Shown in pieces: positions 56,420 to 64,000 of a stretch of DNA of 64,000 nucleotides. The stretch lies in NCBI RefSeq assembly GCF_003814835.1, contig NZ_RKRG01000004.1, positions 1 to 64,000 of the forward strand, given 5' to 3'. Under the pieces are notes generated by a model, which had not been told where the DNA came from, made no database searches, and worked only from the letters and a program-made list of their open reading frames with translations. Every line of letters starts with the position of its first letter. Position 1 is the stretch's first letter. This DNA comes from Methanobrevibacter gottschalkii DSM 11977 (GTDB lineage Archaea; Methanobacteriota; Methanobacteria; Methanobacteriales; Methanobacteriaceae). Position numbers and translations under genes: made by a program.

Positions 56420-56749
56420 ATGGAACGAGCAGTCTGGATAATTTTAAACAATAATTTTTCACTTACATTAGACAGTGAAATAAAAGATGAAAAAATAGTA
56501 AATAAAAGATTCTCACCGGGAAGTGATTTATGGACATCAGAACTCCCGCAATTAAGTTTTAGTGACGAAAATATTCAAAAGGATTATGATGAATTTATAT
56601 CTGATATCATCTCATTATTCTCTGAACCAAGTGTTGATAAAATATTTATTGATGCAAAGATTGGTGAAGAATCCGAATATGTGAATGCTAAAAATCCATT
56701 AGTTATAAGAAAAATAGAAGAATATAGTGTGGATGAAATTATAGGATAG
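56420..56749 (+). CDS. Hypothetical cytosolic protein
   Basis: 109 residues: MERAVWIILNNNFSLTLDSE, then an acidic, helical central part (NIQKDYDEFISDIISLFSEP) and PLVIRKIEEYSVDEIIG. No signal, membrane helix or motif. Its codon and residue use look like a real gene, and it is convergent with the next gene (11-base overlap). Not recognised. Confidence 0.6.
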   Translation: MERAVWIILNNNFSLTLDSEIKDEKIVNKRFSPGSDLWTSELPQLSFSDENIQKDYDEFISDIISLFSEPSVDKIFIDAKIGEESEYVNAKNPLVIRKIEEYSVDEIIG

Positions 56750-57077
56750 CTGTAGCTTTTTTTAATATTTCATCCATGCTGCTGAATTCCAAAGGATTAC
56801 CTTCATCATCTAGACTCTCAGTAGTGATTAATACATTTGGAGAAGCCCATAAATATGAATAAGTAAAATAAATAACATTTACTATTAAAACTGGCCAAAC
56901 ATATGAAAGAGCAATTATTAAACAGATTGCATGGATTAAAATATTCCCATACCTTTTTTTACACATTAAAATATAATTGTTCTCAGTTTGAGTAATTTTG
57001 AATTTTTTTAAAGATAATTTTTGAGATATGTCATCCATATCTCTTGAATCGTTAGCAGACAATATAAAAAGTTTCAT
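56739..57077 (-). CDS. Membrane protein with flanking cytoplasmic parts
   Basis: 112 residues: an N-terminal alpha/beta segment (MKLFILSANDSRDMDDISQK), a hydrophobic region with two helices (ILIHAICLIIALSYVWPVLI and VNVIYFTYSYLWASP), and a short acidic C-terminal part. Its start lies one base after the nitroreductase stop, so it belongs to that transcript. Not recognised. Confidence 0.6.
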   Translation of the reverse strand: MKLFILSANDSRDMDDISQKLSLKKFKITQTENNYILMCKKRYGNILIHAICLIIALSYVWPVLIVNVIYFTYSYLWASPNVLITTESLDDEGNPLEFSSMDEILKKATAIL

Positions 57078-57078
57078 T

Positions 57079-57588
57079 TTAATCTTTGTATACTACAAAA
57101 TCATTTAAATCCTTTCTTGGAGTCTCACGAGGTTCAACATTACCATACCCAAGAGGAGTGAATAGCACTACTTCTTCATTTTCATTTAATCCCAAGAATT
57201 TGTGTGCATAATTTTTCTTAAATGCACCGACATAGCATGTTCCAAGCCCTACGTCAGTAGCTGCAAGAATCATGTGGTCCATTACAATAGTGGCATCAAT
57301 ATCTGCAATGTTTTTAGAATCCCATGGTCTTACCCATGCTTCATTTCTTAATGCAACAACGGCCAATACATATGGCGCTTCAACAAACCATTTAGCTTTA
57401 TAAATTTTAGATAATTTCTCTTTATATTTTTTAGAATCAATGACATAGACTTTAAAAGGTTGGTTGTTGACTCCTGTCGGAGCTATTGTTGCTGCTTTTA
57501 ATACAAATTCTAGTTTTTCTTGTTCTACTTCTTTGTCTAAGTATCCTCTGACACTGTATCTTTCATTTATCACATCTATAAATTCCAT
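57079..57588 (-). CDS. Nitroreductase-family protein
   Basis: 169 residues, single-domain nitroreductase: FIDVINERYSVRGYLDKEVE at the start (R-Y-S-V-R-x-Y), ATIAPTGVNNQPFKVYVID for FMN binding, and MILAATDVGLGTCYVGAFKK near residue 115. Members use FMN and NAD(P)H; the substrate is unknown. It starts one base after the citrate synthase-like gene and is thus tied to the organic-acid operon. Confidence 0.85.
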   Translation of the reverse strand: MEFIDVINERYSVRGYLDKEVEQEKLEFVLKAATIAPTGVNNQPFKVYVIDSKKYKEKLSKIYKAKWFVEAPYVLAVVALRNEAWVRPWDSKNIADIDATIVMDHMILAATDVGLGTCYVGAFKKNYAHKFLGLNENEEVVLFTPLGYGNVEPRETPRKDLNDFVVYKD

Positions 57589-57589
57589 G

Positions 57590-58393
57590 TTATTTACCTC
57601 TTTGTTGGTATATTACGTCATCAAGATCGCAAAATCTTCTAAATTCATCTTCATTCATTTTTTCTTCATGAATGTGTGCAATAATTCCTGGAATTCTACC
57701 AATTATAAATATTCCTAATCCCAAATCTGGAGTGAAACCTAAATCTGATAAAATAGCCGCATTTGCACCGTCCACATTAAGACGAATTTGCTTTTTTTGG
57801 TAAATTAGATCTTCAAGAGCTAATGCTAACTTTATATGAGGTCCAATAAAACCTTCTTTAATGACAATTTCCATTAATTTATCTGCTCTTGGATCAATAT
57901 TATGATACCTATGACCAAAACCAGGTACTTTTTTATCTTTAAGTATATATTCTTGATAAATTTCAATAGCTAAACCAGCAATTTGTTTGTTATCAATTTC
58001 AGCATCATCAGTTAAGTACAATGAATTGATTTTTGATTGATATAAATCCATTGTTTTTTCAATAGCACCGGCATGCTTATGTCCAAAAGACAATAATGCA
58101 CCGGCAACTGCTGAGTTGACTGGCGAACCTGAAGAGGTAACGATACGCGCTGTTTGAGTACTTGGTGGAGTCACACCATGATCACAAAATGAAACAAGAA
58201 CATGATTAAATATTTTTCCTTCAATAATGGAAGGCAATCTTCCTTTTAAAAGTAAAAAAACCATATCACTGTATCTTATTTTTTCAATTAAATCTCTTTG
58301 ATTATACCCTCTTGTTACGATTTTATCAGTTTCAACACGTGAAATCGCTGTTTTTAAAGAATGCCTATCAATTTTAAAATTATTTTCCTGCAT
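57590..58393 (-). CDS. Citrate synthase family protein, probably citryl-CoA lyase type
   Basis: 267 residues, shorter than typical citrate synthases (about 370-430) and close to the citryl-CoA lyase-like group. Catalytic elements are visible: LVSFCDHGVTPPSTQTARIV, ALLSFGHKHAGAIEKT with His, VPGFGHRYHNIDPRADKL (G-F-G-H and Arg) and LNVDGANAAILSDLGF. It should catalyse an aldol cleavage or condensation between an acyl-CoA and a 2-oxo acid. It lies 53 bases after the fumarase-like gene in the same direction. Confidence 0.8.
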   Translation of the reverse strand: MQENNFKIDRHSLKTAISRVETDKIVTRGYNQRDLIEKIRYSDMVFLLLKGRLPSIIEGKIFNHVLVSFCDHGVTPPSTQTARIVTSSGSPVNSAVAGALLSFGHKHAGAIEKTMDLYQSKINSLYLTDDAEIDNKQIAGLAIEIYQEYILKDKKVPGFGHRYHNIDPRADKLMEIVIKEGFIGPHIKLALALEDLIYQKKQIRLNVDGANAAILSDLGFTPDLGLGIFIIGRIPGIIAHIHEEKMNEDEFRRFCDLDDVIYQQRGK

Positions 58394-58446
58394 TTTAAGC
58401 TACCTATTTTATCAATTATATTAAGTTATTAAATAATATATAAACA

Positions 58447-59319
58447 TTACAATTTTAATGTTGCTACTCTTGGCTCAACAAAACAAGACGGCCTAACAGA
58501 CACTATTCTAACACCACTTGCTCTCTGATTTCCAATATTTAGATAAGTACCCAAAACCGTGGTTTTTCCGCCAAACCCCATAGGCCCAATACAAGTTTCA
58601 TTTAATCTTTGAGTTATTTTTTGTTCATGTTCACTTTGATTATCTAAATTCCCATAAGCAATGGATTTTAAAAGAAGAGAAGTTGATTCAAAATGTGTTC
58701 TACCGATACCAATTGATGGGATTGATGGAGTGCAACCCAACATTCTTAGAGATTCTTCAAGCCAGCCACATGCGGTATTAATTACATTGTCAAAAGATCT
58801 TTTATGATACACCCTAAATGTGTTAGCTCTAATTTCTGGACCCCCGCCTTCAAGTAAAAAATGAATATTTAACGTATCAGAAGATATGTCCCTTTTATAT
58901 GTTGATTCATCATTTGCCGTGTCTATTAATATAGATACTGGGCGAAGCATTCCAGGTTTTTCAAATAAACCTTTACTTTGTTCAATTCTTTGAACTTCAT
59001 CTCCAATTACAGCCATTGGTCTTGCTGGAAGATTATTTAAACCTAACTCTATTCCCTTATGAATCTGATTGAGCAGATCTCCTGAAATTTCTCTATCTTC
59101 ACCAATTTCAATAATTACATGAGGAATGCCCGTATCATCGCATAAAGGGAATTTAATATCTTGAGCTACCTTATAATTCTCTAAAATTTGTTCCAATGCC
59201 CATTTAGCATTTTCATTATCTTCTGCATCAATAGATCTTTTCAATGCATTGAATTTGTCTTGGGAAAGAGTTGTTGATGCATCAATGATTGTTTTTGAAA
59301 TATCCTCCAAAATATCCAT
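58447..59319 (-). CDS. Class I fumarate hydratase (alpha)-like protein
   Basis: About 290 residues of the fumarase/L-tartrate dehydratase alpha family. Three Cys for a [4Fe-4S] cluster are visible in PLCDDTGIPHVIIEIGED, LGCTPSIPSIGIGRTHFES and NETCIGPMGFGGKTTVLG. The beta subunit gene is not in the window. The ATG at 59319 starts 4 bases after the U32-like stop; the longer frame to 59346 runs into that gene. The GGG-PEIRA segment (HFLLEGGGPEIRANTFR) departs from fumarase GGGSEN, suggesting a substrate other than fumarate. Confidence 0.8.
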   Translation of the reverse strand: MDILEDISKTIIDASTTLSQDKFNALKRSIDAEDNENAKWALEQILENYKVAQDIKFPLCDDTGIPHVIIEIGEDREISGDLLNQIHKGIELGLNNLPARPMAVIGDEVQRIEQSKGLFEKPGMLRPVSILIDTANDESTYKRDISSDTLNIHFLLEGGGPEIRANTFRVYHKRSFDNVINTACGWLEESLRMLGCTPSIPSIGIGRTHFESTSLLLKSIAYGNLDNQSEHEQKITQRLNETCIGPMGFGGKTTVLGTYLNIGNQRASGVRIVSVRPSCFVEPRVATLKL

Positions 59320-59323
59320 ATAA

Positions 59324-60226
59324 TCACTCTGGAATAGACAAATCACTAGATTTCACAGGAGATACTATTGCATCCGGATAATATTCATCAATAATCCTTT
59401 TTACAAGTGAAACTTGTTTTATACGAGCTAATGCTTCTTTTTCCGTTGTATCCCAGTTATGATTTGCTGCAACCGAACCACCAGTTTTTAAATAAACAGG
59501 AGATGCAACTTTAATAAATTTTGGAACTTCATAATGCCTAATAAACCCTCCAGTTGATTTTGGATTTTCAGTATGCAGATCAATTGCCATACTACAGGCA
59601 TATCTAATAGCTGCAAGCATTGAAATTTGCAAGTCTCTTACAGGATTAAGTGAATTTAACCCTTGAGCTTCAAGCAGTTTAGCAGAAGCAGGATTTGAAT
59701 GACCTGCATGAGCAGATAATTTAAAATGAACATTTTCTGGAATTTCACCTTCTGCCCTCATTTGATTTAATGCCCAAAGCAGTCCCTCATCATACAGCAA
59801 TATTCCGCGAACACCTAATCTGCAAGCTCTTTTTACATCCTCAATTGCATAAACTAGGTTATCATAACCTCTAAGACGATATCCTATTCTGCTTCCCTCT
59901 TTAGTATGGACTGTTGCTGAGGTATCATAGGTTGCTCTTGGACCTACTGCCAAGAACAATTCACATCCGTAGTCAATGGCTAAATCAATCATCTTACCAA
60001 TCTCTTCATCAGTCAACATCATGATTCCTTTAGTTTGAGTTACCCTATGAATAAAAATGCCCTGTTTGATTGATTCGGTTAAAAGAGCCTCCATTGTTTT
60101 TGGGGATTGAATTCCAGGAACTTCAAAACGATATTGTCCCCCATCATCAAAACGCTTATCTGATTTAAAGTCATCGTAAACTTCCTTTATACCAATTTTT
60201 TTGAGGAATTTTTTTGTATTCTCCAT
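59324..60226 (-). CDS. TIM-barrel protein, peptidase U32-like
   Basis: 300 residues with alternating strands and helices of a barrel: MIDLAIDYGCELFLAVGPRA, VKRACRLGVRGILLYDEGLL, VHFKLSAHAGHSNPASAKLL, LNSLNPVRDLQISMLAAIRY. The 'S-A-H-A-G-H' and 'N-P-V-R-D-L' stretches recall U32-type proteins, but I see no four-Cys cluster, so it may be a distinct family. It is 5 bases from the PrpD gene and 4 from the fumarase-like gene. Enzymatic role unknown; by context a lyase, mutase or synthase of a hydroxy acid is possible. Confidence 0.45.
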   Translation of the reverse strand: MENTKKFLKKIGIKEVYDDFKSDKRFDDGGQYRFEVPGIQSPKTMEALLTESIKQGIFIHRVTQTKGIMMLTDEEIGKMIDLAIDYGCELFLAVGPRATYDTSATVHTKEGSRIGYRLRGYDNLVYAIEDVKRACRLGVRGILLYDEGLLWALNQMRAEGEIPENVHFKLSAHAGHSNPASAKLLEAQGLNSLNPVRDLQISMLAAIRYACSMAIDLHTENPKSTGGFIRHYEVPKFIKVASPVYLKTGGSVAANHNWDTTEKEALARIKQVSLVKRIIDEYYPDAIVSPVKSSDLSIPE

Positions 60227-60231
60227 ATTAT

Positions 60232-61638
60232 CTACCCTTTCAATTTACGAACAACATATTTCATATTATAATCTTCAAGAGAATCAATAACTGTTAGATT
60301 TTTAATATCATAATGAGGATTCAAACCTTTAAATTTATCAATTAATTCTCTTAATTGTAATGGATTTTCAAAATCACCTTTTGGAAGGAATGTGATATTT
60401 TGGAAAATTCCATTTCTGAAAACATCATCTAATTTAATAATGACATTTGAAGGTCTTTTAGAAGGATATAACTCATTTAACTTATCATCTGATAAGATAA
60501 TCATCCCATTTACAATGTTTTTAATAGCATTCACATCATCAACAGTAGAATAATTTTCTAAAAGACCAAATTCGATTAATTGATTAATTTTATCAACACT
60601 AACTTCACCGACAACAAGAGAAATAGCAACAGCATATGGAAGGCTTTGTTTTAATTCTTCCAAATTTTTAGGATGGAAATTGTTGTGTTCTGCTGCAATT
60701 TCATATGTTTTAACTGCAACATTTTGAATATGATTATATTCATCCCCAATACTTGCTTTAAGCTTTAATGCTGTATCTATTGAAGAATGCAAGTGTCTGC
60801 AGAATGGATATTTTTTAAAATAGATATCCCTAACCCTTACTTTTCCAATATTTTTGAGAGCATTTTCAAAAGAAAACTCATCAATATCATGATTTGTGTT
60901 ATCTAAAACCATTGTTTTTAAAAAACCTTCATCTCCATCAAATATAGTTCCACTACCAGTAAAACCATTTCTAGCAAGAAATGCTGATAAAATACCATTA
61001 TATGATGCTTTTCCAACATGCAATACTTTACCCATGGATCCCCCATGATCAGATTCTAAAAGACCAGCAGCCTGAGTTCCACATAACCCTAATGCATTTA
61101 AAGTCTGTTTTTCATCAAGTTTTAATAATTTAGAAGCAACTACCCCTGCAATGAATGTTCCTATTGTTCCAGTTGTATGAAATCCCTTATTTCTATGTTT
61201 TGGATTTACAAGTTGACCGAGTAAAATTCCAACTTCATAACCTACAATAACACCTTCCAAAAATTCCCTGCCGGTTAAGTCATAAGCTTCTGAAATTGCA
61301 AGAGCTGTTGAGAATATTACTGCACCCAAATGAAGTTGAGCCCCCCTATGACCATCATCCAATTCCAATACATGTGCCGCAATACCATTTACAAAAGCAG
61401 CACTTAAAATATCTGTTTTGAAATTTTGGCCAATGATGGATGCAGTAAGATTTGAATTCCTTTTTGGCAATATCTCTTCAATAGTATTTAATGCAATTGA
61501 GGGCGCTTCTTCACTCATTCCCCTATATGTTACTCCAAAAAAATCTAAAAAAGCAGCTTTTACAGTAGTCAGTGATTCCACCGTTGCCTGTTCATAACGA
61601 TAGTTCGATATAAATTTAGAAATATTTTGTAAAAACAT
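60232..61638 (-). CDS. MmgE/PrpD-family dehydratase
   Basis: 468 residues, the usual length of the family that includes 2-methylcitrate dehydratase and cis-aconitate decarboxylase. Features include AAFLDFFGVTYRGMSEEAPS, AAFVNGIAAHVLELDDGHRG (the conserved H-x-L-D-D), KHRNKGFHTTGTIGTFIAGV, and YPFCRHLHSSIDTALKL. It acts without a metal cluster to dehydrate or isomerise tri- or dicarboxylates. It is the first enzyme gene of the operon, behind an imperfect hairpin. Confidence 0.85.
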   Translation of the reverse strand: MFLQNISKFISNYRYEQATVESLTTVKAAFLDFFGVTYRGMSEEAPSIALNTIEEILPKRNSNLTASIIGQNFKTDILSAAFVNGIAAHVLELDDGHRGAQLHLGAVIFSTALAISEAYDLTGREFLEGVIVGYEVGILLGQLVNPKHRNKGFHTTGTIGTFIAGVVASKLLKLDEKQTLNALGLCGTQAAGLLESDHGGSMGKVLHVGKASYNGILSAFLARNGFTGSGTIFDGDEGFLKTMVLDNTNHDIDEFSFENALKNIGKVRVRDIYFKKYPFCRHLHSSIDTALKLKASIGDEYNHIQNVAVKTYEIAAEHNNFHPKNLEELKQSLPYAVAISLVVGEVSVDKINQLIEFGLLENYSTVDDVNAIKNIVNGMIILSDDKLNELYPSKRPSNVIIKLDDVFRNGIFQNITFLPKGDFENPLQLRELIDKFKGLNPHYDIKNLTVIDSLEDYNMKYVVRKLKG

Positions 61639-61681
61639 AAAACACCTATCATAAATATATGTAAAAAGTAGTATTAAAATA

Positions 61682-61718
61682 GGTAAGTTATGATTTTAAC
61701 ATGGAAAAATAGCTTACC
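61682..61718 (-). promoter_or_regulatory. Leader hairpin in front of the PrpD gene
   Basis: Stem of ten bases with one mismatch (GGTAAGCTAT / ATAACTTACC on the minus strand), 17-base loop, in the 108-base gap between the membrane gene and PrpD. It could attenuate, process or protect the enzyme part of the transcript. No T-run follows. Confidence 0.35.
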
Positions 61719-61746
61719 AATTTGGCATTCCATGACAAAAAAGAGT

Positions 61747-62235
61747 TCAGATTTGAACACCAGTCAACATCAATATAACTTGTGCCACCAATGCTAAACC
61801 CAGATATGTGGATGCAATAACAAGAATTGTAATAATAACTGCCTTTGGACCTAATGCTTTAAATTCATCCCAACTTTTACCCATACCAATACCCACATAT
61901 GCTAAAAATACTGTAACAATGGATATTAATTCAACTTGAGAAACATAGTAAAGTAAAGTCTTAGATGTGGGCATTCCAGGAAATGCAAGGACAATACCAA
62001 TTATACTGATATAAATAATTGAAGAAATATCCAATGGCAAATATCTCTCCATCCAAACACCAATAAGCGTAATTAATGATAATAAGAACATGCCAATTAA
62101 TGCATCGCCAATAGGATGTTTATAACCAATGTAATTTCCAACAACAGTAATGATTGAGAATATAGTTAAAAGCAAAACCCAGTTTAAAATACCATGAACT
62201 GATATATTTTCTGAACCATCAATAATATCAACCAT
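61747..62235 (-). CDS. Membrane protein, second half of DUF3100-like transporter pair
   Basis: 162 residues, five membrane helices (GILNWVLLLTIFSIITVVGN; DALIGMFLLSLITLIGVWM; IIYISIIGIVLAF; LISIVTVFLAYVGIGMG; KAVIITILVIASTYLGLALV). It abuts the preceding gene without a gap. The helix-rich pair resembles LrgA/LrgB- or DUF340-like two-gene transporters. Probably the smaller subunit of an organic-acid permease; the assignment rests on context. Confidence 0.6.
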   Translation of the reverse strand: MVDIIDGSENISVHGILNWVLLLTIFSIITVVGNYIGYKHPIGDALIGMFLLSLITLIGVWMERYLPLDISSIIYISIIGIVLAFPGMPTSKTLLYYVSQVELISIVTVFLAYVGIGMGKSWDEFKALGPKAVIITILVIASTYLGLALVAQVILMLTGVQI

Positions 62236-63132
62236 TTACCCCTCCTCCTCATCTACAATAGGGTCTCTTCCAATTTTAGGTTCTAAAATCCCATATAATT
62301 TTTCTGTTAAAGGAATTGCAACAAATATTACAATATAAATACCAACGGAAAAAGAGAGCAAATTACTGAATCCTGCAAATGCCTCAATTTGAGTTGCTAA
62401 TTGTGGAAATGCCGCAACAGTCGGAGCTAGTGAAGCAGCGTTCATACTTGCACTGCCTACACCACTGGCCATAGCGAATGCATATGGATGTAGCGGTATT
62501 ACTGAAACACAGATACTAGTTAAGAAACTAATGAATACTGTCCCAATAATTGTTCCAACAATAAAAAGTGCGAAAATACCTCTTGATTCCGGTGAATTAA
62601 AACCATATTTGTCAACAACAACTGCAACTTCAGGTTCACGACCAATAGATGAAGTCATACCAATAGCTTCCCGTTTAAATCCAAGCAATAATGCAATAGG
62701 AAGTGCAATTAAAATTGTAGCTAAATGCCCCAATTCCTGCAGCATTAAAGCCGGACCCATTTCAAAAATTAAATGAATAGATTGGCCACTAGAAACTGCT
62801 AATTTTGCAATTAAAACACCAATAAATAGCATCATTGCTCCTTCAGCAACTCTAGATTGCTTTCTTTGAATCCAAGTAATTGGTTTTGCTAAATAAAATA
62901 TTAAACCTAGAATCATTGTGTATAACAAAGGCATTATTGAAATTTCGACTCCTTTTGCTACAGGAATCTTCATTGGTCCAATAAGCTCTGCAATTACAAC
63001 CAAAATAAGTACACTAATGTGCAATCCATAGTCCTTCCATGGGTTCTTTTTTAAAATACGCCTATCAGTTTTATCACGATAAATATGCCTAATATCTTCC
63101 GTATCATTATTTCTCTTTGATATTATTGACAA
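62236..63132 (-). CDS. DUF3100-family membrane protein, putative organic-acid permease
   Basis: 298 residues: a charged N-terminal 35 residues, then about eight membrane helices (VLILVVIAELIGPMKIPVAK; LIALPIALLLGFKREAIGM; SPESRGIFALFIVGTIIGTV; VSVIPLHPYAFAMASGVGSA, SMNAASLAPTVAAFPQLATQ). The 'G-V-G-S-A-S-M-N-A' stretch suggests an LrgB-like substrate pore. It leads the gene cluster with the PrpD, fumarase-like and citryl-lyase-like enzymes, which supports a di- or tricarboxylate as substrate. The start follows a 198-base promoter region shared with nothing else on this strand. Confidence 0.65.
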   Translation of the reverse strand: MSIISKRNNDTEDIRHIYRDKTDRRILKKNPWKDYGLHISVLILVVIAELIGPMKIPVAKGVEISIMPLLYTMILGLIFYLAKPITWIQRKQSRVAEGAMMLFIGVLIAKLAVSSGQSIHLIFEMGPALMLQELGHLATILIALPIALLLGFKREAIGMTSSIGREPEVAVVVDKYGFNSPESRGIFALFIVGTIIGTVFISFLTSICVSVIPLHPYAFAMASGVGSASMNAASLAPTVAAFPQLATQIEAFAGFSNLLSFSVGIYIVIFVAIPLTEKLYGILEPKIGRDPIVDEEEG

Positions 63133-63330
63133 CCCCTTAAAAACAATATGATAATTTATTAAATTATACTCTTAAAATTATCATATATAAATTGATAGGA
63201 TATAGTTCTTAAAAGTTCTAAAAACTAGAATAAAAATAATGAAAAATAACAACTTATTTCATAAAAAGTGAACAATACAAAATAGATTATAATTAGTTAT
63301 ATTAAGTATAACTAACCCAATAAATATAAT

Positions 63331-64000
63331 TTAATCTAAATACATTCTACAGATTGGTTTTGATAAGTGTCTCCTTGCAGAAACAGGTGTTTCATAAAAT
63401 TGAGCATTTTTTAAAAAACGAGTTACCTTAATAGGAACTTTTTTATCTGATTGAATTTTATTGCCACATTTTTTACATTTGAATCCCTTATTTTTACCAG
63501 CAGAAGTCATTCTTTTACCACATTCACAAATTGGATTTTTATATTCAGTATCATTTAATTTAACAACTTGAAATTTCTCAATATTAAATGTATTTTGTTC
63601 GCCAATCCCACCAAAGACCTTTATAATATCCCCCGGACGCAAATGTGAAATTAATTTTCTAAAATTTTTAGTTGGTTCATATGCACCACACTCAATCTCA
63701 CCAGAATCATCAGAGATATAGAAAAACATATGCCCTCCATCAATAATCTTAGGTTTGTTTTTAACTTCTCCAATAATCTCATAACATCCAAATTGTTCCA
63801 TAGAGGAAATGTTACTAACTTTTTGAATGTGCATATCAGTATGCTGATTTGTTTTAAAAATACACCAATCAGCAATAGGTTCTGAAACTTGAACAATATC
63901 TTTTGCGATTTTAAGGGACTCAACATTATTTGATCTGATACCATATAACACAGGGCATGGTGTTTTAGGTTCAATTGCAATATACTCCTCAGAATAATCA
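63331..64000 (-). CDS. tiaS: tRNA(Ile2) 2-agmatinylcytidine synthetase TiaS (C-terminal part)
   Basis: The frame is open to the window edge (reading inward EEYIAIEPKTPCPVLYGIRS), so the N-terminus and active-site kinase domain lie outside. Visible are the end of the central domain (NVESLKIAKDIVQVSEPIAD), an OB fold (HMFFYISDDSGEIECGAYEP), and a C-terminal zinc ribbon (CECGKRMTSAGKNKGFKCKK). TiaS attaches agmatine to C34 of tRNA-Ile(CAU), letting it read AUA; it is archaea-specific and essential. The ATG at 63951 is internal. Confidence 0.88.
   Translation of the reverse strand, partial: DYSEEYIAIEPKTPCPVLYGIRSNNVESLKIAKDIVQVSEPIADWCIFKTNQHTDMHIQKVSNISSMEQFGCYEIIGEVKNKPKIIDGGHMFFYISDDSGEIECGAYEPTKNFRKLISHLRPGDIIKVFGGIGEQNTFNIEKFQVVKLNDTEYKNPICECGKRMTSAGKNKGFKCKKCGNKIQSDKKVPIKVTRFLKNAQFYETPVSARRHLSKPICRMYLD

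Overview
The window is a very AT-rich archaeal chromosome segment from a hydrogenotrophic, pseudomurein-walled methanogen of the order Methanobacteriales, most likely Methanobrevibacter and possibly close to M. smithii. This rests on a complete A1A0 ATP synthase operon, archaeal TFB, Gar1, DnaG and TiaS, 2-phosphoglycerate kinase, a protein with a pseudomurein-binding repeat, and several large adhesin-like proteins (ALPs) with beta-helix and Ig-like modules. No database could be searched, so the species is an inference.

Layout. (1) 1-9.6 kb, all minus strand: an accessory cluster with a giant ALP split by a frameshift, a TPR gene directly behind it, and further, partly broken copies of an 'ALP C-terminal tail + TPR' cassette plus one ALP fossil. 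(2) 9.8-11.8 kb: 2-phosphoglycerate kinase, ZPR1-type zinc-finger protein, and a possible histone-fold protein. (3) 12-18.6 kb: a second ALP with DUF11 repeats, a membrane-anchored pseudomurein-binding protein, and an aquaporin. (4) 18.6-27.7 kb: nitroreductases (one frameshifted), UMP kinase, TatD, YbjQ-type proteins, and TauE, YeiH and EamA transporters. (5) 28-34.4 kb: a two-domain glycosyltransferase, a third ALP, an NADP-type secondary alcohol dehydrogenase of bacterial appearance, and a winged-helix regulator. (6) 34.6-40.9 kb: information-processing genes (tfb, gar1, dnaG), bioY, and a methyltransferase behind a palindromic operator. (7) 40.9-45.4 kb: an extremely AT-rich spacer, an ALP that has lost its signal peptide, a small gene with one internal amber codon, and short inverted-repeat elements. 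(8) 45.4-55.9 kb: tRNA-Gln, an ATP-grasp ligase, and the ATP synthase operon in the order H-I-K-E-C-F-A-B-D. (9) 56-63.1 kb: a minus-strand operon joining a DUF3100-like membrane pair, an MmgE/PrpD dehydratase, a U32-like TIM-barrel protein, a class I fumarase alpha-like protein and a citrate synthase/citryl-CoA lyase homologue, apparently an uncharacterised organic-acid pathway. (10) 63.3 kb to the edge: the C-terminal part of TiaS.

The strongest candidates for something new are the ALP-tail/TPR cassette array, which resembles an orphan C-terminal-domain/partner array and has two A8-tract frameshifts; the PrpD-fumarase-citryl lyase-DUF3100 operon; the DtxR-like operator in front of the methyltransferase; and the small inverted-repeat elements. 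Housekeeping genes here are intact while nearly all frameshifts fall in accessory surface or TPR genes. That argues for real decay or phase variation rather than uniformly poor sequence, although homopolymer sequencing error cannot be excluded.
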